Positions 37,863-50,000 of a stretch of 64,000 nt of DNA are shown in pieces (within the stretch, counting starts at the first letter, position 1; each line of letters starts with the position of its first letter). Made by a program: the position numbers and the translations under genes. Source of the stretch: Turbatrix aceti (taxonomy: Eukaryota > Nematoda > Chromadorea > Rhabditida > Panagrolaimidae); the NCBI GenBank assembly GCA_963969345.1, contig OZ017767.1, positions 10,918,471 through 10,982,470 of the forward strand. The letters are read 5' to 3'. The notes beneath the pieces were generated by a model, which was not told where the DNA came from, did not search any database, and saw only the letters and a program-made list of their open reading frames with translations.

Positions 37863-38923
37863 GGGTCTACTATACTTCAGCCCCCCATCGATTGCAGCAA
37901 CGCCGCCTTGGGTTTTTTTAGAGCACAGCCCCCCATAGGAGTTTGATTATCCGTATGGAATAGCCCCCCATCTCGTTTTTTGCACGCAGGAGTTTGATTA
38001 TACATACAGAAGGGCCCCCCAGGTGTTTTGGTGTGGAGGTGTTTGAAAATTTGTATGAACTGCTTCCCATAGGAGTTTGATTATCCGTATGGAATAGCCC
38101 CCCACTTCATTTTTTGCACGCAAGCATTTGATTATACATGGGTGTTGGGGGGCTATTGTATAGCTATAACAACCCTCAAATTTGCAAAATCTTATCCCTG
38201 AATTTTTGTCTAAAAATTTGTATTCGTTGGACAGTCGTTCTTTTTGTTTCTTCTCTGTCGTCGATGCGGTAAAACCATGAGACTGTACAAAAATTCGTCT
38301 GCTGCGAATGGCTGCTGGGTATGTTTTTTGTGTTTATGGAAATTATGGGGGGCCAATGTAGCGCTACAACAGTCCCCCATTTGATGTGGGGGCCTGTTGT
38401 AGCGCTACAATGGCCCCCCACGTTGTATTTGAGAATATTTGTCTCAAAATGCTTTCTGGGGGAAAAAAATTATTACGGTATAATATTTTGTCTTGGAACA
38501 AGACCTAAAATTATGGGGGGCTGTTGTAGCGCTACAACAGTCCCCCATTTGATGTGGGGGTCTGTTGTAGCGCTACAATGGCCCCCCATTTAATCTGGGG
38601 GACTGTTATAGCGCTACAACAGCCCCCCATATTTGAAAATTTGAATGAAAATAATTTGTATGGGGGGCTGTATTCTAAAATATCCCGCGGGCTTATTTTT
38701 CAACGTGATGGGGGCTCAAAGTATAGTAGCGCCACGGCCGTATGGAACGACCCCCCATTTTCTCCTTAAACACGATATCCGTATGATAGAGCCCCCCACA
38801 GATGGGGGGCTCTATCATACGGATTTCCGAACTCATGTCGTCATTGATTTAAGGTGAAATGGGGGGCCAAAGTCCGAGCATGGGGGGTCAAAAGTCAGTG
38901 GGGGGCTGAAGTATAGTAGACCC
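37863..38923. mobile_element. Non-autonomous DNA transposon with 25-bp perfect terminal repeats and 8-bp duplication; palindrome-rich interior
   Basis: The ends are perfect 25-bp inverted repeats (37863-37887 and 38899-38923) beginning GGGTCTACTATACTTCAG. They are flanked by identical 8-bp copies GAAAAATT (37855-37862 and 38924-38931), so this is a 1061-bp insertion. The interior is a mosaic of short repeats. Five copies of the palindrome TAGCGCTA (38359, 38400, 38527, 38568, 38609) sit inside TGTTGTAGCGCTACAACAG-type arms bounded by GGGGGG/CCCCCC runs. A diverged ~136-bp direct repeat contains AGGAGTTTGATTATCCGTAT (37936, 38072). A long palindrome around GATAGAGCCCCCCA spans about 38776-38824. 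No transposase. An 8-bp duplication fits hAT or P superfamilies; the termini match neither clearly. Confidence 0.88.
38776..38824. repeat. Long perfect palindrome inside the 37.9-kb element
   Basis: ATCCGTATGATAGAGCCCCC on the left is matched by its exact reverse complement on the right across a few bases (CACAGATG). It would form a stem of about 21 bp in single-stranded DNA or RNA. Confidence 0.8.
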
Positions 38924-39031
38924 GAAAAATTGTTACCCCCAATCCTGTTCTCAACTTTTTTCGTTGTTTGAGATAAAAATATTTATATATTGTTGCACTT
39001 ACAACGTCACGGGTTGCACCCTCAAAACAAC

Positions 39032-39571
39032 CAGAGTTGTTCAATTCGACAATTTTCAGTGCTCGCTCTGCTCGCGCTCTTTGAGCAATTCACTTTTCCG
39101 TGCTCGCTCTGCTCATGCTCTTTGAGTTTCTAAAATTTTCGCGCTCGCTCCGCTCGCGCTCTTTTATTCTCAGATCCTCTGCTCTTGCTCTACTCACGCT
39201 CGTGAGTTGAGCAGGAGCGAGCAATGAGCGAACATGGCTCACACCTAAAAATGTGAATTTTGAGTCACAAATTCAGTCCCTCGCGAAAAGAAAGACCGCA
39301 TATTGTTTGGAGATACCCCCAACATCGTGTTTTTGATCGAAACTATCAATATTTTAGTATTTGTAGCACTAAATTTATAGTGAGCAGTGCTCATTTAAAA
39401 ATTTCTCTTGCTCGCTCTGCTCGCGCTCTTTGAGCAATTCAATTTTTCGTGCTCGCTCTGCTCATGCTCATTGAGCACTCCAATTTTTCGCGCTCGCTCC
39501 GCTCGCGCTCGTGAGCTGAGCAGTGAGCGAGCAGTGAGCAGGAGCAATTTGGTGAGCATCAAACAACTCTG
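39032..39571. mobile_element. hAT-like MITE with GCTC-rich subterminal repeats
   Basis: The ends are CAGAGTTGTT and its reverse complement AACAACTCTG (39032-39041 and 39562-39571). They are flanked by identical 8-bp copies AAAACAAC (39024-39031 and 39572-39579). A CAG-starting short terminal repeat with an 8-bp duplication is the hallmark of the hAT superfamily. Just inside each end are dense arrays of GCTCGCTCTGCTC(G/A)(C/T)GCTC with interspersed TTTGAGCAATTC (about 39060-39236 and 39383-39558), partly in opposite orientation. hAT transposases bind repeated subterminal motifs, so these may be binding arrays (inference). There is no coding capacity in 540 bp. Confidence 0.85.
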
Positions 39572-39579
39572 AAAACAAC

Positions 39580-42500
39580 ATCTTCATTCTTCGATCTTGC
39601 TTAGTTTTTTTTATCATTTTCAATCCTTCCTTCATAAGCTGCTAACACTTCCCACATCTGTTTTAATCTTTTTTTGGTTTCATTTTGCTTATTTTGTGTC
39701 TTACGCAAAGTGCAATAGTCCATCGGATTTATCGTACTTTTAGTTTTTTCTGCACAATACCTTGCGCAGATTCTAAAAAAAAGTCATTCCGACATTCTAA
39801 AAAATTTAAACGTGTGATTTTCGATGTCACAGCTCAAGAATTGGTGCGACGTAAAATCAAAGAGTGCCAATTTTCACCTTTTAAGTTGCAATTTGTAAAC
39901 GTCCGATAGGTAGAAGTCACGTTGTTACGAGGAACTGTATGTAATATTATAATTGTGCCTTTGAACTTTACTTTGTGGTTAGATAATTTTCTTCCAAAAC
40001 TCGTAAACACTTGGGTTTGCATTTTTTCTGCAATGTACTTTTTTCAAATTTGTATTTATTAGACGTCAAATGATCCATCCAGAACAAAAAAATTCTAATT
40101 TGTGTAATACTGTTTTTCAGACAATAAAAAAATTCTGGATACTAGTAATATTTATTTTTTATACACAGTAAATGTCAGCAAGGCCAGGGAATGGGATATC
40201 ATGTATACTCGACACCGGATGTGTTCAAACTCCCTAAGGGTTTTAAGCGCGGATTATCACTGAATTTTAATGGGATTAAACTTCTGCAGGGTATGAAGAT
40301 GTTGCTTCTCTCGACTTTTTTTGCTTTTCAAGAACCGAGAAGGCCTGGAATGACTGGAAGCTTATGCTTGTGTCATTTGCGTGTAATTTTTGTTTGTTCC
40401 GGTGACGGTAGTTCTTGGTGATAGTATTATGGATGATATTAGATGTCTGTGTTCGACTTTTGCTTTTTCGGCCAGTGATCGATTTTACAAAAAAAATTAG
40501 GAAAGAAATGTCGTTCACGAACAAATTCTGATATCAGTATCCTTTCATGATACCTTTTTTCTAATATCAGATCACATCGTGATACCAAAAAAATGATCCA
40601 TACGAAAATATTGGGTTTGAAGAAATAATAAAACAGAATTTGAGCATTCTGCAGTTGAGCGTTTTCAAAATTTTGCGGACGGCTTGCTATCAATTTTGTA
40701 AATTTTGTTTTGTTGTGAAACAAGTATTTTTTTAAAATACCATTTTTTAGTCATCGCAATTGAAATTATTTAAATTAAAATCTGTTTGCGGCATAATGTA
40801 TTGAAGCCCATACCCGGCAATTTTTAATAAACAAAATTTTTTTTTTATTTTGGATAAAAACTTTTCTCTAACTCCGACTACGTTGAACCCCAACTCGAGT
40901 CAAAGGTAGTTCAGTGCCTATCCCAGCAGTGATCACGTTTTTTTTCTGTTGTAAGTCACCGGTGCCGACACCGCCGGCGTCAAGCGTTAAGTTAAAACAA
41001 TTTAGTTTAATATCTAACATTTGCCAGAAAAGTGTTCAAATTGCATTACTTACTGAGCTAGTCACCCTTTCTTCGCTTTTGCTTTCCACGCACAGGCGAC
41101 ATCCCCGTTCCCGTCTGTCCAGGGCGGTTATGCCTATGTATTACTGTAGTTTTGCTTCTTTTTTTCCCTCTCATGTCTGTGCCTTTTTTTCACTCGCGGT
41201 ACCCGGTCTGACACATGACTCGACTCATTCACTTTGCAGAGTTTTCTATTTTTTTCTCTTTTTTTGTACTCAATTTCTGGGATATTTGTTTTTAAATACA
41301 TACCCATTTTTGTAGTTCTAAGGAGAGATAAAAATATGGCAATGTGTGAGATGATATTTACTTGTTTATCGAGTCAGTCTGGCGCTCGCGAGCGCCAACG
41401 ATGTGTCGTTGAAACAGAATGCGTCGTATTACTGCTTATTACTTCGCAGTACAACCACCACCGGCAACACCAGCTGCTTGTTTTCTTATTTATAATAAAT
41501 ATTTGCAGAGAAAAAAAATTTCCAGACTTATCAATTTTTTTGTACTAAAATATTTTTTTGGGTTGATTTTATGAATTTTTTCCCTCAGGCACTCATGGAT
41601 GCATGGTTGCGTCACAAATCTCTGCAAAAACATGCCTTCCGTCTTGGTCCTGAAAAGCTTACTCATAGGCGGATTTTGGATTTTATTTCTACTGCTTTGT
41701 ATAATTTTTTTTGGCGGGGGATTCAATTTTTTGTCCTGTTGTTTTTTGTTCCTCGTTCAATTGAATTTATGAAAACAACAAACAGCTGAGGTTCTTTTTT
41801 TGTTTTCTACGAGCTTGAATTTTTTTGAGACAAGATTGGGCGTTTTTGTAGACGAAGGGGTGTCGATAAATGTTTTTGCATTTTTTTAGATACGTTTTTG
41901 GTGTGAATTCTAATTGTCTGGCGGCTGAACTTTTCTTAAAACAACGTGGTCATTGAATCGTTTTGTGAAACGTTACGGTGTAAAAAATAATTCTAGGGGT
42001 GAAAAGTGTGGTTCTACGGAAAAAAATGTTCTAGGAAAGAAACTATAAGTTGGCAGGGGCGTTGATGCCAAGAAAGTAAAGTTGCCGGTGAACCTACCGT
42101 ACCGGCCATAAAATTGTAGCATAAATAATTTTTTTTAATTGGGAGGGGCGTTCTTTTGTGTTTATGCGCGAACCAACTCTTGTTTAGTTTATTTGTTTTC
42201 GTTCCTTTGCGATATCTAATAGCCGAAAAAAGTGAGTTTGGCGTTTTTTTGTAAACGAAAAACAAAAAATAAAACTTTTGAGTTTAAAAAAGAATTCTCT
42301 GTCAAAAATGGATTTTGACCGTTATCAAATGGAAGACCCAAATTTTATTTTATATATCACACAAAACGTCGTAATGTAATGAATGATTTAAGCTAATATT
42401 CCAAATATTCGCGTTTGTTCGCGTTTGTTCGCCGACGAAAAAAGGCTTTCTATTCTTCTGTGCAAAAACGTTTTCTCTGTCCAAAAAGATCACTCAATAT

Positions 42501-42660
42501 TTGTCCTTTGACAAGACTTGAACATTAATTACCATCCGTCAAGCAACTCAATCCGTGTTAGCCGCGTGTAATACAATTACCCGAGCCACCGAGCATTTGC
42601 ATTTATGTTATTACACGCCCGATAATTCAATTCATGTCCTTAAAACTGAAGAAACCATTT
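39580..42660. other. Gene-poor stretch upstream of the GPCR
   Basis: No gene supported; open frames such as 40914-41315 are low-complexity. A 16-bp GC palindrome GGCGCTCGCGAGCGCC lies at 41382-41397. Confidence 0.45.
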
Positions 42661-42684
42661 TTTTGCAGACAAAAAGTGCACAAC

Positions 42685-44270
42685 ATGTCAACGGAATGGG
42701 GGGACTCGAGAGCCACCCACATTGTTAGCAACAACATCAACACTTCGTCGTCGACGACGTCCAACGCCAGCATCGATGATTTCGTCGACGACGCTCTCCT
42801 ATCCACGCTTTCTCTCTTTTTCTCGCTGATCATGATCATCATGTGCTTCACGGGTGCGCTCATGAACACGCTCTCGCTGGTCATCTTTACGTCGCCTTCT
42901 TTTCGGAAGCGGTCGATCAACGTTCTTCTTGCTGGACTGAGTGCTTCGGACCTTTGTCTGCTGCTTCTGGCGATTCCAGTTTTTTCGCTTGGACAAGTCC
43001 AAAAATTTATTCCTGGCTTCTCGCAATTCATTTCAACGAGGATTCTGGTCTACGCGTATCCAATCACTCTGATGTGCCAGACCATGTCCGTGTGGATGCT
43101 TGTCAGTATCACGATTGATCGTTACCTCGCTGTCTGTCATCCTTTTTTGGTTCGAATTTACTGCACGGTGTACGTACATTTTATTTATCTAAAAAACAAA
43201 AAAGTTTTAACTTTAAAAATTAAAAAAAACAAAGTTTTAAATTTTGAAATTTCATTTAAAATTCAAAATCAAAATTTTCAGGTCACGCGCGATCATTACA
43301 ACAGCGCTCATTTTTGTCTTCTCAGTTGGCTACAATTTTGTGAGATTCTGGGAATACACTATCCAGACCGAAGAAGACGTGCCACCTGAACTCACGATTG
43401 TTGGCCTTCTCCGCGACAACTACTGGTATATGGTACTCTACCAAAATATTGCAACACTCATTACACAATTTGTGCTTCCTCTTATCGTTTTGTGCATTCT
43501 TAATCTACAGGTATGCACTTTTGGCACGCAAGTGCATGCACAAATTACGTCAAGGATTACGTTTTTTTGCAGGTTGCACGCACAATTTTGAAAGCAGGTG
43601 AAACCCGTCGGGAACTCGTCGCTTCTGAACGACGTGAGCATAGCACTGCCAAGATGATGCTTTTCGTTGTTATTGGTAAGTCGAAAGACAAAATTTTTAA
43701 TGTTGAAATTAAATTTAATAACATTGAATTTTGACAAAATCATTTTTGTTAAATTTTAACAAATAATTTTTTTTTCAATTCTATAATTACTTTAAATTAT
43801 ATAAAAAAGTATTTCCTTCATTTTTTACCGTTGTCTCATTTCAGTTTTCCTCTTCTGCTACACCCTGAGTTTCTGCCTGAACGTTCTCGAAATCTTCAAT
43901 CCGGAATTATTTCGCAACCAAGTGGGCTTTCTCCTCAACGATATCAATAACATTCTTATTGTTATCAACAGTTCTTCTAGTTTTATTTTTTACACAAAAT
44001 ATTCCAGCCGGTAAGCATCTACCGTATTTTTTCTACTTTACAAATTTCTTGTTTTTCAGGTATCGCGCACAACTGCGAACGATGCACGGCTTTCGCTGCA
44101 TTGCGGAGCGCTGCTGCTTCTTCAACAGCTGCGCCACCATTGCCGATAAACCCCGCAACGATGAGTATACCAATTTATCGGGATACTCTACGAAGCACGC
44201 TGTCTACGTATCGTCGTCAACCCACGGATCATCATCACGCTCGTCTACTACGTATCTCAAAAAATACTAA
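42685..44270 (+). CDS. FMRFamide-receptor-like class A GPCR
   Basis: Five exons join in phase: 42685-43169, 43282-43510, 43573-43675, 43845-44010, 44060-44270 (397 aa). A TTTTTTTGCAG acceptor lies 16 nt before the ATG. The N-terminal tail is Ser/Thr/Asn-rich with likely glycosylation sites. TM1 carries G-x-x-x-N (GALMN, N61). TM2 is INVLLAGLSASDLCLLLLAIPVF. TM3 ends SITIDRYLAVCHPF (DRY at 145-147), very typical of invertebrate FMRFamide receptors. TM7 ends NSSSSFIFYTKY in place of NPxxY, as is common in this group. It couples extracellular neuropeptide binding to G proteins at the plasma membrane. It lies 2.3 kb from a candidate neuropeptide precursor. Confidence 0.92.
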
Positions 44271-45230
44271 ACATGTCTTTCCAAAAATCTATGAGCTTAT
44301 AGATAATTTTGTACCTTGCATGCATGTATTTAGCAATTTTTTTGTAACCTGAATATCGTATATGCAATTAACCGTATAACCTACATATGCAATTAAAATT
44401 CGCTTATTTTTTTCGTTAGTTGATTTTTTTGCCTACGGTAAAACGTGTTTTGGATCTCACAACGTCTGATAAACATTTGATATTTATTAAAAAATACCGA
44501 CAAATAGCGCGCAGTTGCAACGACGCGCGCGACCGATCAACCGACACCAGCCAAACCATTCTTCGCATGGTCAGTCAGTCAAAAACCTTTTTGTTTTATT
44601 TGCGACCAAAAACAGCATTTTAGTATAGGTGGTAGCATTTATTTCCCACTTGCAAAAAATCAACGGAAAACAAATTACCACCCGGACAAACTTTTTGCGC
44701 AGTTGATTTATTCGCGAAATAGGCGGGTATACAGCCACACTGACAAAAAACATTCTTTTGGTTGACCAAGTGAAGATTGGTTCGGTCAGTGTTGGCTGGG
44801 ACAGCGTAAAGGAGAGGTGTTTTGTGTCTGCACGTAAAAAATCAATGATTGAACCAGTGTTGTTTCGCTGTTTGACATTGTGAATTGCTTCCTTGACTCC
44901 GACTCCACGAGAGTCGAAGGGCGATGTCGAATTTTGTTTTTTTTATTACTTTGGGGAGTGTGAATTTTTACTATTTTTTAGAGGTTTACTTATATTTAGC
45001 ATCTTTTGTAACTACGTCCGTTGTTTTTTCAACGTTATTTTGTTATTGTGCGTATCCCCCACTTATCTGTTTTAGCAGTCGCTGATTTTTGTTGTCGTGG
45101 TTGTCGCCGACTTTATTGTAACCGCTGATTTTATTTGAGTCGCTGAATTGTCGTAAATTTGTGTTAACAAACCAAAAAAATACAGCTTTTTTTGAATGTT
45201 TTCGGGCTCGTAGAATTCAAAATTTTTTAT
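44271..45230. other. Space between the GPCR and the cysteine-rich gene
   Basis: No gene seen. The genes on each side are convergent, so this is shared 3' flank. A minus-strand polyadenylation signal (AATAAA, 45226-45231) overlaps the stop codon of the gene at 45231-46124. Confidence 0.5.
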
Positions 45231-46124
45231 TTACGCATACGGATTCTGTGCAACAACATTCATGTTAGAGTAATCGACGCCGGCATCGGCGACAGAAGCG
45301 AGTTCGCTCTGATCTGCACCTGATCTCAGATCTAGAGCAGACAATTCTGCGAGCGTAGTTTCTTGCTGGCTTTCAGGAGGGAAGGGAGATCCATACTGAT
45401 ACGGAATCTGGACGAGAGACAGCTGGGGGTTCGCAGGAGGCTGGGGATAGGGGTTCTGCGGGTGTCCGAAGCGCTGCGAGTACACGGTGGCGCACTTGAA
45501 AATGAGAAACCCGGTCACGCTGAAGCAGAGGAGCAGCAAGACGAAGAAGCAGATGGTGCCGGCCTTGCTGAAGGCTATGTTTCTGCCGTGACGGCTTATG
45601 AATCCTGTCGCTTTCAGGAGTTCAACTTGATTCTGATGCCAAACGGTGTGCACGTTTCTGCACTTTTCCATGTGCTTGGACCAACACATTTCTTCGCTAT
45701 TACCAAACAGCGCGCCGTAGTTAAGCATATCCAGGCACTCACAGAAGTGCACCATGCACAGTTCGTCGTCTTTTTCGCAGTTTTTTTTTGCATCACAGCA
45801 CATTTTAAAATCTGCAATCATGTTTTTGTATTTTTAAGAGAGGATGCTAGACAACTTACTCGTCAGAATCCCCCATTTGGTTTCGGAAAAAACAGACTCT
45901 TGATGGTAGCATCCGAAGACAAAGGGATACATGGCGTCTTCTATCGATTTGTCATCGCATTCCTCTACGGCGTTCTTAGTGAATTCCGCAAGGTCGGGAA
46001 TTGAGTATTTACCGGCTACGACGGTATTGTTGTCACCGTATAAGGCGGTATCGTTGTCGCCGTCGGCGGCGGAAACAACGTAGACAGCCACGAAAAGGAA
46101 TAACAGAGGGGGAACGATCATCAT
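45231..46124 (-). CDS. Cysteine-rich type I membrane protein
   Basis: Two exons on the minus strand, 46124-45860 and 45811-45231, join in phase (281 aa). An acceptor (TTCATTTGCAG) ends 6 nt before the ATG. Residues 1-19 are a signal peptide (MMIVPPLLFLFVAVYVVSA). An acidic, N-glycosylatable segment (DNDTALYGDNNTVV) follows. Residues about 63-157 hold nine or more cysteines with the core FKMCCDAKKNCEKDDELC and HFCECL. The CC-x4-C pattern recalls secreted phospholipase A2, but the catalytic His-Asp is replaced by Lys-Lys, so no such activity is claimed. A membrane helix spans about 172-194 (GTICFFVLLLLCFSVTGFLIF). The cytoplasmic tail is Pro/Gln/Tyr-rich (PQNPYPQPPANP). Family not recognised. 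Confidence 0.8.
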
Positions 46125-46583
46125 TTGTCTCTCTGCAAATGAATGTTGCGCTCCAGGTGTCGGTTTCACTTTTGCTTTCGCCGAATTAGCATGTTGAGTT
46201 TTTTTTTCAGTTTTCACCGGATAAAACACGCGACAACGATTATTTTTTACTACCTGATAACACCTTTGCATTTTCTAAAAAAAAATTTTCCATTGCATAG
46301 GAAAACAATATTGTATATTTATGCCGAGTAAAAAATACAAAAAAATTATAACAAATTACAAGCAAACAGAAAACGCTACATACAGGTGCGTCCCTGGCAC
46401 AAATTCAAATTCAAATCTTCATCTCAAAAAAATGTTATAATTGTATTGGAATGCAGGTATAATAAAACCGAAGAAAAATTCTTCAAAAAATAATTCTTTT
46501 CAAGTGAACAATTTTTTAAAGCCCCAAATCGATCTTCTATTTTTTTCAGAGATCTTGAGATTGTCAAAGTTGGTGTGTTTGAA

Positions 46584-47026
46584 TCAGACAAAGTTCATCC
46601 AAGAGTAGGGATTACGCTTGGGCTCCGCCATCCATGAGTATGGGTTTCGGGATTTCTTAGCAGGCTGAAACGAGATTTCGTCGTCGAGATCAGCCATCCA
46701 GGAATACGGGTTACGGGATCGAGATCGCTTGAAACGCTGGAAAAAAATTCTGAATTTAAAAAAAATTTTTAGTCTATAAATCTTACTCCGTTGACATTCA
46801 TCCAGGAGTAGGGATTGCGTGTGCCAGCCCGTTTGGCAAGTTCAGCTTCAATCTGATCAGCAGGCCATCGGTTAACCCATGGGTAAAAGCGGGCCGGAAG
46901 TGCCGGCGGCGATCCAGCAGACGACCCCGGAACAGATTCTTTTTCATCCAGAGAGAGCGAAGCTGAAGCCGATGTCGCCAGCGCGGCAAGTGCCAGAAAA
47001 GTTGCCATAAAACCAGCCGTTGTCAT
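46584..47026 (-). CDS. Candidate neuropeptide precursor with four NPYSWM repeats
   Basis: Two exons on the minus strand, 47026-46787 and 46736-46584, join in phase 0 (130 aa). Residues 1-22 are a signal peptide (MTTAGFMATFLALAALATSASA). Four copies of NPYSWM occur at 71-76, 89-94, 111-116 and 122-127, each directly preceded by Arg (TR, SR, SR, KR). Basic processing sites AKR, FKR, KKSR and PKR lie between them. Predicted products begin NPYSWM and differ in the tail: MNVN(G), MADLDDEIS..., MAEP, MNFV at the stop. A degenerate related stretch, RFYPWVNRWP, lies at 46-55. The layout (signal, repeated core, basic sites, short length) is that of a neuropeptide precursor. Only the first copy has a following Gly that could give amidation. 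The intron falls between copies 1 and 2. The core is not one I can place in a known family. Confidence 0.8.
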
Positions 47027-50000
47027 TTTTGCTTCTTGATACCACAAAAAATATATAAGTTTGAAAAATATATAAAGGCGGGGGAAGGAATAAAAGATCC
47101 CTAAAAACAAGAAAAATTACGGTTATATACTATGTGCATGATTGAGTATCCGCGTATTTATGTCCACGAAGCGGAAAAACAAACATCTGAAAGTTCATAG
47201 ACAGGAAATTCCCCAAAAAAATAACACATTGGAGGCGGAAAAGTTGCTCGGCGCGTGGTTTCGATTTGTTTTTTTATGTGCCAGACATATTTTTGGTCTA
47301 AAATGTGCCAGAAATTCTTTCCTACGCGTTTTTCGGTGGCCAAAACGGGGTGAAACGGGCAACGTGCTCATTCACGCGTAAGGACCGTTTAAATGGATAT
47401 GTATGTATATATGTATGCAGTATAGTACATATACTATCATACCTGACGTAAAACATGAATATTCTAAAAATTCTAAACGATTGCTATGAACAACGATGCA
47501 AAATAATGGAGTTGAGGAACACAACTTTCAAAAGGTTCGCCGATGCTGGCTATTTTTATTCATTGGGTCTAATAAAAAATGTGAAGTTTAAAAAATTCTA
47601 GTCAATTTTAAAAATTAAATCGACAAAAAAATGTTTCAAAAAATTTGAAAAAAAATGCGTAAAAAATTTTATTGCAACACAAGTTTTCTTTACAAAAAAA
47701 GTTTTCAAACAAGTATTTACTAATTTTTTCTAATTTCTAATTTATATCTATTTTTTGTACAAGATCGGTCTAAAATATGTGTTTTAATATGTATTTAAAA
47801 AAAAACTAAATTTGACAAGAAAACTCTAAAAAATGCAAAGCTGAATTTTTTGAAAAAAAATTTCTAAAATATATTTTTTAAAACCTTTCCAACAACTACC
47901 GACCGCATTCCAACATCATTTTTCCCTCCAACAAACCACCGACTGACTAAAAAATAGGCAACAAAAATCATGGATACTAATTAGCTACACGAATATGAAC
48001 ACACCAAGATTTATGTTCATATATACATGAGTTCTCCGAACTAGGGTTTCCTCGATAACGTATAAGCGCCTTTGCTAATAGCATCACGTGTACATGCAAT
48101 TTTTAACAAACCAAGTGTTGCAAGAAATTGGATTACGGTAGCGGATGGAAAACAAAAGGGATTTTTCGAACGGGCAATAAGTGCCTTTTTTAGCGTCAAA
48201 CAAATATCGTAAATGGAACCCCGACTTATGTACAATAAATTACCGGAAAATACTCATTTAAAAATAAAAAATGTGCAAGAAACGAAAATTTTTTAAATAT
48301 TTTAAATATAAATCATTCAATTGGCAGTGGGTAAAAAACAAACTATTGACCATAAAACAAAACCCCGACATCATTCATACGCATCCATAACTTACGCCAG
48401 TCCAGTCAGAGTTCACATGAAAACTGTCATTTGCCCTCGGGAGATTTCAAGAATTCAAGACCAACTCCAACAAATGAAAAAAAAATTTATTTAAGATTAA
48501 CAAAACATGACAGTTATATTTATTACAACTGCTTGACGGACAAAAAAAAGTTTTTTTGGTTATCAAACTTGCTTGCAGCAGCAACAAGCTGTTTTAAATA
48601 CATATGTACATAGTACGTTGGGAATATCATCTTGAGGAAGCACCTGCCTTCGTCAAATAAGTGTTTTCATTACTTCCGCGATGGTGGGTTACGTCATAAT
48701 GAAAGCATAAATTTGGGCAGCCAAAGAAAGGTCTGACAGAAAATTAATGACCTGTCCCGATAGGCCCAAAAAATATTTAGAAAAATTTGATCACAATTTA
48801 TGCTTAATTTTTCTAAAATATCGTAACTCAAATTTTTTTACAGAAATACATTTTTTTAACACGTAATTTTCTAAAGCAACAATTTTATTATTATTCTTAA
48901 TTTTTTTTTGGTAAAATAAATTTAACAAAATTCAATTTTTCAAAGTACCGTAACCAAAAACTTGCGATCCAACAAATGTTAGGTTGCCAAGTGTAAGAAA
49001 GAATCTCAGGTATGTATATAAGATCACAAAAGCACAAAAAATAAATTGTGGATGGGAGAGATCCTGGGACGTATGTTCGTAATTTGGCGGGCAAATGCGC
49101 CAACGTGCAGAGTCATTAATATTTTTTCCTCGGGGCTCCTCTATAAAAAAGAGCGACGTACTCTGAACTATGAACGGAAACACAAACTACAGTGTTTCGA
49201 GTCGGATTAGACTAGGCGGGACGAAAACAAGGACTAAAACGGGACGGGCCGAGCCTGATTTCACGGCCAGGAAAATAAATAATCATTTGAGATACAAATT
49301 TCAAGTAAAAAAAATTTTGAAATCGGGATGGGCCTAAATTTCCGTCCCGTTTTAGACCCCTGGTGAAACAAAATTCCGAACACCGTGCATGCAGTTCAGG
49401 TGACTTGTGATGATGCATCATCGCGTCACGCGAGAATGATCAACCAGGTGTTGGTCGGAGAAGAGTGAAGGAGGTTACCTCAAGAAGGGGGCTTGGCATT
49501 TATCCCAGATTTTTTTTCTAATGAAATTTTTTAAATAAATTTTTTTTAGATGAATATTTTTTTATTTCTGAAATTAAAAAAAAATTCAGTATTTGGTATA
49601 GTAATTTTTTTACCTTTTCTTACCTTTCCAAGAATTTAACAAGGTATTATCTTTCCACTAAAGAAAACAAGAAAGATACACAATTTTTTTTCTCGGAATC
49701 CCACCTTTAAAAAGAATTTTTTTACCTGCCCAGGTAACAGGTGTCAATTATCCTCAAAAAACATGGACGACGACAACATTATATTCTTCAAATTTAAAAT
49801 TGCAATGATCAAAGATTCCAGAGAGTTAGTAAAGCCATAATTTTTGTTTCAATCCGTCACATCAGCCAGGTTGAAAAAAAAAGCGAAAAAGATCACTCTC
49901 GACCAACTAATTGCTCATCCTGCTGTCTGCTAAGTTGATGGGCAACACTGATGCAACGGCGTGATTTCAAAAATAAAGTCTTCAAAAACGTGGCAGATAA

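Noticed and set aside
38321..38593. 90-aa frame with repeated GG-C-SATT-PHL-WG peptide pattern
   Set aside because: The peptide repeat is a translation of the GGGGG/TAGCGCTA DNA repeats inside a transposon relic.
37863..38923. CRISPR-like array of regularly spaced palindromes
   Set aside because: Spacing is irregular, units are inverted as well as direct, the context is eukaryotic, and transposon ends with a target duplication explain it.
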